From the NCBI RefSeq assembly GCF_002902905.1, contig NZ_CP026124.1, forward strand, positions 248,001 through 312,000: a stretch of 64,000 nucleotides of DNA. The letters are read 5' to 3'. Made by a program: the position numbers and the translations under genes. The notes below the pieces were generated by a model. The model saw only the letters and a program-made list of their open reading frames with translations. It was not told where the DNA came from and did no database searches. Below, piece after piece: positions 39,871 to 50,132 of the stretch. The DNA comes from Achromobacter sp. AONIH1 (lineage in GTDB: Bacteria > Pseudomonadota > Gammaproteobacteria > Burkholderiales > Burkholderiaceae_B). The first letter of the stretch is position 1; the number at the start of each line of letters is the position of its first letter.

Positions 39871-39892
39871 GGGGTCACTTTGTGGGGTCACA
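39871..39892 (+). repeat. Arm-type repeats of the element integrase, right end
   Basis: GGGGTCACT (39871-39879) and GGGGTCACA (39884-39892) are direct repeats 13 bases apart, matching the left-end pair at 22741 and 22754 in orientation and spacing. They lie 23 bases from the core. Confidence 0.6.
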
Positions 39893-39914
39893 TTTGAACG
39901 ACTTTTTCAGTAGT

Positions 39915-39943
39915 CAGTGGAGCGGGTGAAGGGAATCGAACCC
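39915..39943. repeat. Attachment core, right copy (29-bp direct repeat)
   Basis: Identical to 22613-22641. Here it forms the 3' end of the intact tRNA-Gly, so integration leaves the tRNA functional. Confidence 0.9.
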
Positions 39944-39991
39944 TCGTATGTAGCTTGGGAAGCTACTGTTCTACCATTGAACTACACCCGC
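39918..39991 (-). tRNA. tRNA-Gly(CCC)
   Basis: 74 bases including the encoded CCA. Acceptor GCGGGTG pairs with CACCCGC, the D-arm contains AATGGTAG, the anticodon stem-loop is GTAGC-TTCCCAA-GCTAC (anticodon CCC), and the T-arm is GGGTTCGATTCCC with a GAGGG start. All stems pair. It is the integration target of the low-GC element and, behind it, of the ICE. Confidence 0.95.
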
Positions 39992-40064
39992 TCTGGGTGT
40001 CGTGCCCCGGCATGAAACCAGGGCAGCGGCGGCGATTATAGCGCGCGTTCGCCGCGCCCGCCCT

Positions 40065-41258
40065 TCACTTGATCACCCCGCGCGCGCGCAGCGCATCGCG
40101 CTGTTCCTGGCTCAGGCCGGCCGAGGCCAGCACGGCGTCGGTGTGCTCGCCCAGCGTGGGCGCGCGTTCCCGCACGACGCCGGGGTTGTCGGACAGATGG
40201 GGAAATACGGCCGGCATGTCCACGGCGATGCCGCTGGCGGCCCGCACGGTGGTGATGGCCTCGCGGGCGAGGTAGTGCGGGTCGCGGGCGATGTCGGCCA
40301 CGGTATAGATGCGGCCCGATGGCACGTCGGCCTCACGCATGGCGGCCAGCACCTCGTCGATGGAACGCGCGCGGGTCCAGTCGCCGATGGCGCCGTCGAT
40401 CTCGGCGACGCGGCGGGCGCGGCCGTCGTTGTGCGCCAGGTCGGGATCCCGGCCCAGGTCGTCGCGGCCGATGCGCGCCATCAGGCGGACGTAGATGGCG
40501 TCGCCGTTACCGGCGATGAGCACGTAGCCGTCCCGGCAGGGATAAGCGTTGGACGGGGCGATGCCGGGCAGCGCGGCGCCGGCCGGTTCGCGCACCGCGC
40601 CAAAGACCGAGTATTCCGGCAGCAGGCTTTCGCTGAGGTTGAACAGGCTCTCGTACAGCGCCGCGTCGATGACCTGCCCCTGGCCGCCGCGCGCGTCGCG
40701 CTGGTAAAGCGCCAGCAGCACGCCCAGCGCGCCGTGCAGGCCGGCGATGGTGTCGCCCAGCGACAGGCCGGCGCGCACCGGCGCGCGGCCGGGCTCGCCG
40801 TTCAGGTAGCGCAGGCCGGCCATCGCCTCGCCGATGGCGGCGAAGCCCGGCTCGCGCGCCTTGGGGCCGGTCTGGCCGTAGCCGGATACGCGCAGCATGA
40901 TGAGGCGCGGATTCAGCGCGTGCAGCGCGTCCCACGACAGGCCCCATTTCTCCAGCGTGCCGGGACGGAAGTTCTCGATCAGCACATCAGCCTCGCGCGC
41001 CAGCAGGCGGACAATGTCCTGGCCCTCCGGCTGGCGCAGGTCCACGCACACCGATTGCTTGTTGCGCGACTGGGCTTCCCACCAGACGGAGGTGCCCTCG
41101 TGCAGCAGTCGCCACTTGCGCAAGGGATCGCCCTGGCCGGGCGGCTCGATCTTGACGACCTGCGCGCCGAAGTCCGCCAGCGTCTTGGCGGCGAAGGGGC
41201 CCGCGATGAGTTGTCCGAGTTCCAGCACGCGTATGCCGGCGAGTATCTGCCCTGCCAT
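40065..41258 (-). CDS. CaiB/BaiF family CoA-transferase
   Basis: Class III CoA-transferase, 397 residues, cytoplasmic; moves CoA between organic acids. Start MAGQILAGIRVLELGQLIAGPFAAKTLADFGAQVVKIEP is the usual N-terminus, ENFRPGTLEKWGL follows, and the aspartate in LSLGDTIAGLHGALG corresponds to the catalytic Asp of formyl-CoA transferase. ATG 41258 follows GGAGG. The LysR gene upstream is in the same direction and may control it. Substrate not deducible. Confidence 0.92.
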   Translation of the reverse strand: MAGQILAGIRVLELGQLIAGPFAAKTLADFGAQVVKIEPPGQGDPLRKWRLLHEGTSVWWEAQSRNKQSVCVDLRQPEGQDIVRLLAREADVLIENFRPGTLEKWGLSWDALHALNPRLIMLRVSGYGQTGPKAREPGFAAIGEAMAGLRYLNGEPGRAPVRAGLSLGDTIAGLHGALGVLLALYQRDARGGQGQVIDAALYESLFNLSESLLPEYSVFGAVREPAGAALPGIAPSNAYPCRDGYVLIAGNGDAIYVRLMARIGRDDLGRDPDLAHNDGRARRVAEIDGAIGDWTRARSIDEVLAAMREADVPSGRIYTVADIARDPHYLAREAITTVRAASGIAVDMPAVFPHLSDNPGVVRERAPTLGEHTDAVLASAGLSQEQRDALRARGVIK

Positions 41259-41485
41259 GTCGCCCTCCAGGCGAATCGAGGTGATGATGGAAGGCAGTGT
41301 GCGCCACGCGGGCGGGCCGATGGAATGGACGATTCGGGAAGGGGGCATTCCCGGAACGAGAAGACCCGGCAACCGGCCTGTCCGCACGCTGGCCTCGCGC
41401 GCGACCGCCAACGCCTTCACGTCCCGCGTCCTGCTCGACAGCCGACGCCGCCGCGCCCCGCCGCGCCGAGGATCCGCGCCCGCCC

Positions 41486-42382
41486 CTACTGCTGTCCGCG
41501 CAGGTGCGCCAACAGCAGCCGCGCGGGCACGGGCAACGCGTCGGCGTCGCGCACGCCCAGCAGCAGGCGGCGGCTGGCCCAGTCGTCGGTCAGCGCGATC
41601 AGGCGGATGGGCATGGAGCGCGCGTGCGGCTCGGCGGCCAGCCTCGGCAGGATGCCGACGCCGCCGGTGGCCGCCACCATGCGGCAGATCGCGTCGAAAC
41701 TGCGGACCTGGATGCGCAGCTGCATCGTCCGGCCCAGCCTGCCGCTTTCCTCGGCCAGCCGCGTCGCCAGCGAGGTCGCGGGCGGCAGACCCACGTAGTC
41801 GTAGGCCAGCGTGTCGGCGAAGGCGACGCGGGCCTCGCCAGCCAGTGGATGGCGCTGCGGCACGATCAGCACCAGCTCGTCGCGCCGGTAAGACGTGGTG
41901 ACGAGGCCAGGCGCGGGCGTGCGGTCGGCGAAGATGCCGATGTCGGCGCGGTTCTCCTGGACGGCGGTGACGATATCGTTGCTGTTCTGTTCTTCCAGAT
42001 CGATGCGCACGGCCGGATGCGCTTCCATGAAGGCGGCCAGGTCCTCGGGCAGGAACTGGGTCAACGACGAGGTGTTGGCGGCGATGCGCACCTGGCCGCG
42101 CACGCCCTGGGCAAAGTCCGACAGGGTGCCGGCCATCTGCTCCACTTCCTGCAGCACGCGCAGCGCGTGCACCAGACAGGCCTGGCCGGCCTCGGTCAGC
42201 TCGACGCCGGCGGCGTTGCGGTAGAGCAGCTGGGTGTCCAGCGCAGCCTCCAGGTCGGAGATGCGCTTGCTGGCCGCGCCCACGGCCAGGTGAGACTGGC
42301 GCGCGCCGGCCGAGATGCTGCCCTGGCGGGCCACCGAGACGAATAGCGAGAGCGTGACGAGATCGATGCGGGCGATGTTCAT
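41486..42382 (-). CDS. LysR family transcriptional regulator
   Basis: 298 residues. N-terminal winged helix-turn-helix (about residues 5-65, [32 protein letters not shown]), then the effector-binding domain (about 92-295, [23 protein letters not shown]). It reads away from trmB and towards the CoA-transferase gene, 227 bases away, which it probably regulates. The gap 41259-41485 has no gene. Confidence 0.92.
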   Translation of the reverse strand: MNIARIDLVTLSLFVSVARQGSISAGARQSHLAVGAASKRISDLEAALDTQLLYRNAAGVELTEAGQACLVHALRVLQEVEQMAGTLSDFAQGVRGQVRIAANTSSLTQFLPEDLAAFMEAHPAVRIDLEEQNSNDIVTAVQENRADIGIFADRTPAPGLVTTSYRRDELVLIVPQRHPLAGEARVAFADTLAYDYVGLPPATSLATRLAEESGRLGRTMQLRIQVRSFDAICRMVAATGGVGILPRLAAEPHARSMPIRLIALTDDWASRRLLLGVRDADALPVPARLLLAHLRGQQ

Positions 42383-42465
42383 GGCGGGACCGGCGGCGCA
42401 CCATCGCCGCGGCTGCACTATAGCGCGCGGGGCGCAGGGCGCGGAATGATCGTGTCCCCATTTAA

Positions 42466-44256
<1,791 letters not shown>

Positions 44257-44266
44257 GGAGACGCGC

Positions 44267-44467
44267 ATGCACATCACCCTGAACGGCGACGCCCGCGAAT
44301 TCCCACTGGACACCACGGTGGTCGAGCTGCTGGACACGCTGGGCTATGCCGGCAAGCGCGTGGCGGTGGAACGCAACGGCGAGATCGTGCCCAAGAGCCA
44401 GCACGCGCAAACCACGCTGGCCGACGGCGACCAGATCGAGATCGTGGTGGCGGTGGGCGGGGGCTGA
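44267..44467 (+). CDS. thiS: Sulfur carrier protein ThiS
   Basis: 66-residue beta-grasp protein ending in Gly-Gly-Gly, whose C-terminus is thiocarboxylated to supply sulfur for the thiamine thiazole. [26 protein letters not shown] and [19 protein letters not shown] are characteristic. AAGGAG precedes it. The usual partner thiG is not downstream; a terminator follows. Confidence 0.94.
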   Translation: MHITLNGDAREFPLDTTVVELLDTLGYAGKRVAVERNGEIVPKSQHAQTTLADGDQIEIVVAVGGG

Positions 44468-44503
44468 ATGCCCCGCCGCCGGGCGGCCCCGACACATCCC
44501 CGG

Positions 44504-44529
44504 AAGGGCTGCGGCAACGCAGCCCTTTT
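44504..44529 (+). terminator. Terminator after thiS
   Basis: AAGGGCTGCG, loop GCAA, CGCAGCCCTT then TTG. Nine or ten GC-rich pairs. The remaining bases to 44761 hold no recognisable gene. Confidence 0.85.
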
Positions 44530-44761
44530 GCTTGTCGAGGCCGGGACGGCGCGGCCAGGGCGTGATGATCTGCCGCAAGCGCCGTCAAGCCACGGACCTT
44601 GGCCGGGCTTTCCCCCAACGCGGCCGGGCGTCATAATCCACCGCGAACATGCGCCAGGGCAGGTCGGCCGCGAGCCGGGCAGCCCTCCATGGAAGTTTCC
44701 CGCCTGGTGTCGCGGCCGGTCGGGCAACGCCACAACAAGACCGATCCGGGAACCACGAAGC

Positions 44762-45844
44762 GTGAGCCGCAATCCATTCCCCTCCCCTGCCGCCCCGCCG
44801 CAGTTCAGCGCGCAATTCGACAGCCGCGTCACGCCCGACGCGCCCGACATCTGGCGCACCCTGGTGCGCCCCTACGTCGATACCCAGATCGAAACCGGCA
44901 TACAGCCCTTCACCGCCCAGATGAGCGGCACCCACCTGGGCGCCAGCCTGATCAGCCGCAGTACCTGCTCGGCCACCGTGCAGCACCGGCGCACCGCGCT
45001 GGACGTGCGCCGCAGCCAGGTCGACCATCTGCTGATCCAGCTGTTCGTCGCGGGCGGCACCCGGGGCGACTATGGCAAAAACCCGGTCGATATCCGCGCC
45101 GGCTCGATCGGCCTGCTTGATCTCGGACAGACGCTGGACACCCGCACCACGCTCATTTCCACCATCACCCTGACCGTGCCGCGCGACCGCCTGCCGACGG
45201 CGCTGCGCAGCCGCAAGCTGCATGGCACGCTATTGGATCCCGGACAGGGCGCTACGCGCATGCTGGCCTCGCATCTGTCGCAGCTGGCGCAGCACGCCTC
45301 CAGCCTGACGCGCGAAGAGATGTCCGCCTCGGTGAACGCTGGTCTGATCCTGCTCAGCGGCAGCCTGTCGACGCTGCGCGACGGCGAGGATGACGGCCCG
45401 GCGCGGCAGGTGGTACGCAATGGCATGCGCCGGCTGGTCAGGGAACATATCGAGCGCCACCTCGATGCCGGACATCTGTCGCCGGAAACGATCGCGGCTG
45501 CGCTGGGCATCTCGCGCTCCAGCCTGTACCGGCTGTTCCTGCGCGACGGCGGCGTGAACGCCTATATCCAGGGCAGGCGCCTGGACAGGTGTTTCGATGA
45601 ACTGCTGCTGGCCGCCGGCGGCCACATCGGCATCGCGGAGCTTGCCTACCGCTACGGCTTCTCGAGCGAAAGCGCGTTCAGCCGGGCGTTCCGCCTGCGG
45701 TTCGGCGCGTCTCCCAGCGAGGTGCGAGCCCATGCCAGGGGAAACGGCGACGGCGAACCGGTCGACATCAGGTCGCGCGAGGATGCCGCCATGATCCAGG
45801 CCTGGCTTGCCGATATCCGGCAGCCGGCCGCCTCCGCCGGCTAG
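44762..45844 (+). CDS. AraC family transcriptional regulator
   Basis: 360 residues from GTG 44762 (start uncertain; an in-frame extension runs through the thiS terminator and is rejected). The N-terminal domain resembles the AraC_binding_2/ActR-like group (GASLISRSTCSATVQHRRTALDVRRSQVDHLLIQLFV). The C-terminal double helix-turn-helix (about residues 245-345) is clear: IAAALGISRSSLYRLF and IAELAYRYGFSSESAFSRAFRLRFGASPSEVR. Target unknown. Confidence 0.9.
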   Translation: MSRNPFPSPAAPPQFSAQFDSRVTPDAPDIWRTLVRPYVDTQIETGIQPFTAQMSGTHLGASLISRSTCSATVQHRRTALDVRRSQVDHLLIQLFVAGGTRGDYGKNPVDIRAGSIGLLDLGQTLDTRTTLISTITLTVPRDRLPTALRSRKLHGTLLDPGQGATRMLASHLSQLAQHASSLTREEMSASVNAGLILLSGSLSTLRDGEDDGPARQVVRNGMRRLVREHIERHLDAGHLSPETIAAALGISRSSLYRLFLRDGGVNAYIQGRRLDRCFDELLLAAGGHIGIAELAYRYGFSSESAFSRAFRLRFGASPSEVRAHARGNGDGEPVDIRSREDAAMIQAWLADIRQPAASAG

Positions 45845-45900
45845 CGCGGCGCGCCGTAATGCCGGACATCGGCCTGCCCGAACGCCGGCGCTGCACGGGT

Positions 45901-45914
45901 AGGATCGCGATCCT
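45901..45914. promoter_or_regulatory. 14-bp perfect palindrome in the araC-lysM gap
   Basis: AGGATCGCGATCCT. The gap 45845-46124 has no gene; it also holds a small hairpin ACGCA-TTCT-TGCGT at 45947-45960. Possible regulator site upstream of lysM. Confidence 0.3.
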
Positions 45915-46124
45915 GGCGGATCGTCAGTCATTTGCAGCCAACTAGCACGCATTCTTGCGTAGTCTGGCGCATGGCTAGCAACCTGTTACACGTTTACCCC
46001 TCGTCTGCCGGCAAGCGCGCGGGTAATAATCCCCGATGCCGCGCGCAACCGGTACACGGGCCGGGCGCCCTGCCATCCATCGCTCTTTTCCCACCGTAAC
46101 AGCAACATAGATAAAGGAATCACT

Positions 46125-46571
46125 ATGGGTCTGCTCAATTTCATCAAGGACGTTGGAGAAAAACTCTTCGGTGCCAGCGAAGCCAAGGCCGCCACCGTCG
46201 ACGAGCTGAAGAAGGAACTGGACAAGCACGGCCTGAACGCCGACGGACTGCAGATCGCGGTCGACGGCGACAAGGTCACGGTCAGCGGCACCGCCGCCAA
46301 TACCGAAACCGCCGAGAAGATCGCGCTGGCGCTGGGCAACACCGTGGGCGTGGCCCAGGTGGACAACCAGCTCAAGGCCACCCAGGCCGCCCCCGAAGCC
46401 AAGATGTACACGGTGCAGAAGGGCGACAACCTCTGGAAGATCGCCGAGGCGCAATACGGCAAGGGCCAGGGCGCCAAGAACACGCTGATCTTCGAGGCCA
46501 ACAAGCCCATGCTGACCAGCCCGGACAAGATCTATCCCGGCCAGGTGCTGCGCATCCCGCCAGCGGCCTGA
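46125..46571 (+). CDS. lysM: BON and LysM domain protein (Kbp/YgaU-like)
   Basis: 148 residues. BON domain (about residues 25-85, TVDELKKELDKHGLNADGLQIAVDGDKVTVSGTA) and LysM domain (about 93-146, YTVQKGDNLWKIAEAQYG). This pair is that of the E. coli potassium-binding protein Kbp (YgaU). No signal peptide, so cytoplasmic. A good terminator follows. Confidence 0.93.
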   Translation: MGLLNFIKDVGEKLFGASEAKAATVDELKKELDKHGLNADGLQIAVDGDKVTVSGTAANTETAEKIALALGNTVGVAQVDNQLKATQAAPEAKMYTVQKGDNLWKIAEAQYGKGQGAKNTLIFEANKPMLTSPDKIYPGQVLRIPPAA

Positions 46572-46660
46572 ATGCCCGCGCAAGCATCCGAATAGCCGGA
46601 AGGCGCGCCCGCGCCGCCCGGCTGATCGCGGCACTGATCCCCCAGATTGCCGCGATGACT

Positions 46661-46689
46661 TGGCCAGACGCAATGTCTGGCCATTTTTT
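46661..46689. terminator. Terminator between lysM and ffh
   Basis: TGGCCAGAC, loop GCAAT, GTCTGGCCA, six T. Nine perfect pairs; serves the rightward lysM transcript. Confidence 0.9.
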
Positions 46690-46709
46690 CGCGCCGCCGC
46701 GCGAAAGCC

Positions 46710-48116
46710 TTACTTCATCCCGAAGCGGCCCAGCCCCTTCAGGCCGCCCATGGCGCGCATCATCTTGGCCATGCCGCCCTTTTTCATCTGCTTCATCATG
46801 CCCTGCATCTGGTCGAATTGGGCCAGCAGGCGGTTCACTTCCTGCACCGGCACGCCGGAACCGGCGGCGATGCGGCGCTTGCGCGAGGCCTTGATGAGTT
46901 CAGGCTTGGCGCGCTCGGCCGGGGTCATGGAATTGAGGATGCCTTCCGTGCGGCGCAGCTGCTTCTCGGCCTGGCCGCCCTGCAGCTGGCCGGCGGCCTG
47001 TTGGAACTGGGCCGGCAGCTTTTCCAGCAGCGAGCCCATGTCGCCCAGCTTCTTGACCTGGCCGAGCTGGTCGCGGAAGTCGTTCAGGTCGAACTTGTTG
47101 CCCGACTTGATCTTGGACGCGAGCTTCTGCGCCTCGGCGATGTCGATGTTCTTCTGCGCCTGCTCGACCAGCGACACGATGTCGCCCATGCCCAGCACGC
47201 GCTGCGCCATGCGCTCGGGATAGAACGGCTCCAGGCCGTCGAGCTTTTCCGAGACGCCGACGAACTTGAGCGGCTTGCCGGTGACGTGGCGCACCGACAG
47301 GGCCGCGCCGCCTCGGGCGTCGCCGTCCAGCTTGGTCAGCACCACGCCGGTCAGCGGCAGCGCGTCGGCGAAGGCGCGGGCAGTGTTGACCGCGTCCTGG
47401 CCCTGCATGGCGTCCACCACGAACAGCGTTTCCACCGGCTTGACCAGATCATGCAGCGCGCGGATCTCGCGCATCATGGCCTCGTCGATACCCAGGCGGC
47501 CGGCCGTGTCCAGGATCAGCACGTCGTAGTGATGGCGGCGTGCGTGGTCGACCGCGTTGCGGGCGATGTCCTCGGGCTTCTGGCTGGGGTCGGACGGCAG
47601 GAAGTCCACGCCGACCTGCGCGGCCACGGCCTTCAACTGCTCGATGGCGGCGGGACGGTAGACGTCGGCCGACACCACCAGCACTTTCTTCTTGCCGGTC
47701 TTGCGGCCGTGCTGAGTGTGCTGGCCCTCGGACAGCCAGCGCGCCAGCTTGCCGGTGGTGGTGGTCTTGCCCGCGCCCTGCAGGCCGGCCATCAGGATCA
47801 CGGCGGGCGGCTGCACGGCCAGCGACAGTTCGCCGGAGTCGGCGCCCAGGTCGCCGCCCATCAGCGCGGTCAGTTCCTTGTGGACCACGCCGACCAGGGC
47901 CTGGCCGGGGCTGAGGCTGCCGGCGACTTCTTCGCCCAGCGCCTTGTCCTTGACCCGGGCGACGAACTCGCGCACCACGGGCAGCGCCACGTCGGCCTCC
48001 AGCAGGGCCATGCGCACTTCGCGCAGCATCTCCTGGGTGTTGGCCTCGGTCAGGCGGGCTTCGCCGCGCAGCGTCTTGACGACGCGCGACAGGCGTTGAG
48101 TTAGGTTATCGAGCAT
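46710..48116 (-). CDS. ffh: Signal recognition particle protein Ffh
   Basis: 468 residues. Targets membrane proteins co-translationally with 4.5S RNA and FtsY. N domain helices, G domain with GLQGAGKTTTTGKLARWL, DTAGRLGIDEAMM, TKLDGDARGGAALS, and the methionine-rich M domain ending FDQMQGMMKQMKKGGMAKMM. Length and motifs are standard. Divergent from the cytochrome assembly gene. Confidence 0.97.
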   Translation of the reverse strand: MLDNLTQRLSRVVKTLRGEARLTEANTQEMLREVRMALLEADVALPVVREFVARVKDKALGEEVAGSLSPGQALVGVVHKELTALMGGDLGADSGELSLAVQPPAVILMAGLQGAGKTTTTGKLARWLSEGQHTQHGRKTGKKKVLVVSADVYRPAAIEQLKAVAAQVGVDFLPSDPSQKPEDIARNAVDHARRHHYDVLILDTAGRLGIDEAMMREIRALHDLVKPVETLFVVDAMQGQDAVNTARAFADALPLTGVVLTKLDGDARGGAALSVRHVTGKPLKFVGVSEKLDGLEPFYPERMAQRVLGMGDIVSLVEQAQKNIDIAEAQKLASKIKSGNKFDLNDFRDQLGQVKKLGDMGSLLEKLPAQFQQAAGQLQGGQAEKQLRRTEGILNSMTPAERAKPELIKASRKRRIAAGSGVPVQEVNRLLAQFDQMQGMMKQMKKGGMAKMMRAMGGLKGLGRFGMK

Positions 48117-48222
48117 GAGAGGCGTTTCCGCTTAAACTAGTCGACTCGAACGGTGGCCGCCCGCGCGAATTCCGCGCTTTCCGGGTCAATTGGACCCCGG
48201 CCCCATCCTGACGACGGTTTCT

Positions 48223-49077
48223 ATGTCACTAGGCATTGTATTTCACGCGGCGGCCGCCCTGGCCTACGCGCTGCTCGGGGGGGCTTTGTGGCTCCGGCTG
48301 GCCGGCGCTGGCGCCGGCGCCAGCGGCATCGAACAGACCGGCAAGATCGCCCGCGCCTGCCTGCTGGGCGCCCTGGTGCTGCAGGGCATCGGCCTGCAAC
48401 AGGCCATGCTGGGCGCGCAGCACCTGTTCATCGGCTGGGCGCTGGCCCTGTCGGCGGCCATCTGGCTGGGCATGGTGGTGTTCTGGCTGGAAAGCCTGCT
48501 GGTGCGCATCGACGGTCTGCAACTGCTGCTGCTGCCGGCCGCCACCATCGCCAGCGCCCTGGCGGCGCTGTTTCCCCAGGGGCAGTTCGTGCCTCACGCC
48601 AACGACGCCTGGCTGCGCGCCCACCTGCTGATCGCGCTGGCTGCCTATGGCCTGATCACCATCGCCGCCCTGCACGCCATGCTGATGGCGCTGCTGGACC
48701 GCCACCTGCACCGCCCGCTGGACGCGCCGGCCGAGCGCAGCATGATCGGGCGCGTGCTGGATTCCCAGCCGCCGCTGCTGGTGCAGGAGCACCTGCTGTT
48801 CGTGATCATCTGGATCGGCTTCGCCGTGCTGTCGCTGGCGGTCGTGTCCGGCTCGATCGCCTCGCTCAAGCTCACCGGCAAGATCCTGCCCTTCGACCAC
48901 AAGACCGTCTTCACGCTGCTGTCCTGGGCGACCTTCGGCGTGCTGCTGCTGGGCCGCCACGTCTGGGGCTGGCGCGGCCGGGTGGCGCTGCGCTGGACGC
49001 TGACCGGCTTCGGTTTCCTGATCCTGGCCTACACCGGCAGCCGGTTCGTGCTGGAAATGATTCTGCATCGGGGTTGA
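48223..49077 (+). CDS. ypjD: Cytochrome c assembly-type membrane protein (YpjD/CcsA-like)
   Basis: 284 residues with eight predicted membrane helices and the family region HKTVFTLLSWATFGVLLLGR followed by HVWGWRGRVALRW near the end. This is the HemX/CcsA superfamily protein usually called YpjD next to ffh in proteobacteria. ATG 48223 gives the usual N-terminus; an upstream TTG (48190) is less likely. Physiological role not firmly known; haem handling is assumed. Confidence 0.88.
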   Translation: MSLGIVFHAAAALAYALLGGALWLRLAGAGAGASGIEQTGKIARACLLGALVLQGIGLQQAMLGAQHLFIGWALALSAAIWLGMVVFWLESLLVRIDGLQLLLLPAATIASALAALFPQGQFVPHANDAWLRAHLLIALAAYGLITIAALHAMLMALLDRHLHRPLDAPAERSMIGRVLDSQPPLLVQEHLLFVIIWIGFAVLSLAVVSGSIASLKLTGKILPFDHKTVFTLLSWATFGVLLLGRHVWGWRGRVALRWTLTGFGFLILAYTGSRFVLEMILHRG

Positions 49078-49079
49078 AC

Positions 49080-49340
49080 GTGGGCAAGCTGCTGTTCTGG
49101 ATCGTCGTCATCATCGCGGTGCTGTGCGTGGCCCGCATCGCCGCCCGCATGGCGGCGGCGCGCGACGCGCGCCCGGTTTCCCCGCCGCCCAAGCCGCCCG
49201 CCCAGCCCGGCGGCGGCGCCGAGGCCATGGTGCGCTGCGCGCACTGCGGCATCCATCTGCCCCGCTCGGAAGCGCTGCTGCAGAACGGCCGCACCTGGTG
49301 CAGCGCCGACCACGCGCAGCGCGGACCGACCGGCAAATAG
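49080..49340 (+). CDS. PP0621-type small membrane protein with zinc-ribbon-like tail
   Basis: 86 residues from GTG 49080, three bases after the previous stop. One N-terminal membrane helix (LLFWIVVIIAVLCVARIAARM), a Pro-rich spacer and a CxxC...C pattern (MVRCAHCGIHLPRSEALLQNG, TWCSADH), which may bind zinc. A conserved companion of the ypjD-like gene. Function unknown. Confidence 0.85.
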   Translation: MGKLLFWIVVIIAVLCVARIAARMAAARDARPVSPPPKPPAQPGGGAEAMVRCAHCGIHLPRSEALLQNGRTWCSADHAQRGPTGK

Positions 49341-49524
49341 CCGGCAGATAGCCCACGAACAACCCACGAACGCCGCCCGCAGGCGGCAAATGAGCGACGA
49401 TCAGCCGGCCACCTGCCGGTTGCGCGCCTTCGGTCCGCCGCATCCGGCCCGCTGTCCCTGGGCATGTCTCCAAGCTTGGCATAATGGCCGCTGGAGACAC
49501 ACACTCACCGAGCATCGAATTGCC

Positions 49525-50103
49525 ATGGCCCTGCAACTGGATCGACATGGCTGGCTGAGACCGGCCCCCGGCGTCACCCTCATGCCCTCGCCCAACCGCG
49601 ACGCGCGCCCCGCCGGCGCGCAGGTGTCGTTGCTGGTGCTGCACAACATCAGCCTGCCCCCGGGCCGCTTCGGCGGGCCGGAAGTGGCCGGCCTGTTCCT
49701 GAACCGGCTCGACTACGGCTCGCATCCCTGGCTGGCGCGGCTGCGCGGCCTGCGCGTGTCGGCGCACTTCTTCATCCGCCGCGACGGCGCCGTGATCCAG
49801 TTCGTGTCCACCGAGGACCGCGCCTGGCACGCCGGCGTGTCGCGCTACGCGGGCCGGGAACGCTGCAACGACTTTTCCATCGGCATCGAGCTGGAGGGCA
49901 CCGACACCCTGCCCTACGCCGACGCCCAGTACCAGGCCCTGCGCCAGCTGGCGCCGGCGCTGCGCGCGCGCTACCCGCTGGCCGCCGCCTGGGGCCACGA
50001 ACACATCGCCCCGGGCCGCAAGACCGACCCCGGGCCGGCTTTCAACTGGACGCGCTTCGGGCGCGAAAACGGCTTCGCGCGGCGGCAACTGCCGCCCGCC
50101 TGA
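49525..50103 (+). CDS. ampD: 1,6-anhydro-N-acetylmuramyl-L-alanine amidase
   Basis: 192 residues, cytoplasmic zinc amidase of cell-wall recycling; its loss induces AmpC-type beta-lactamases in other species. Zinc ligands are in LLVLHNISLPPGRFGG (His) and WGHEHIAPGRKTDPGPAF (His and Asp). ATG 49525 gives the usual short N-terminus. Confidence 0.95.
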   Translation: MALQLDRHGWLRPAPGVTLMPSPNRDARPAGAQVSLLVLHNISLPPGRFGGPEVAGLFLNRLDYGSHPWLARLRGLRVSAHFFIRRDGAVIQFVSTEDRAWHAGVSRYAGRERCNDFSIGIELEGTDTLPYADAQYQALRQLAPALRARYPLAAAWGHEHIAPGRKTDPGPAFNWTRFGRENGFARRQLPPA

Positions 50104-50132
50104 TGCGCCGTCTCATCACTCAAGGAACGGAT

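Larger units (their letters stand above)
22613..39943. mobile_element. Low-GC integrated mobilizable element in tRNA-Gly(CCC)
   Basis: A 17.3-kb segment of about 30-35 percent GC by eye, between chromosome and ICE that are both far more GC-rich. It is bounded by a 29-bp direct repeat of the tRNA-Gly 3' end, with its own integrase at one end and an intact tRNA-Gly at the other. It encodes a coupling protein, MobF relaxase, rolling-circle Rep, DotA-like protein and regulators, but no complete secretion system, so transfer probably needs a helper. Confidence 0.88.

Noticed and set aside
22690-39915. Neisserial origin of the low-GC element
   Set aside because: I looked for the uptake sequence GCCGTCTGAA and did not see it. 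Low GC alone does not name the donor.
44468-44761. N-terminal extension of the AraC regulator back to the thiS stop
   Set aside because: It would run through the thiS terminator and codes for Pro/Arg-rich sequence without similarity to AraC proteins.
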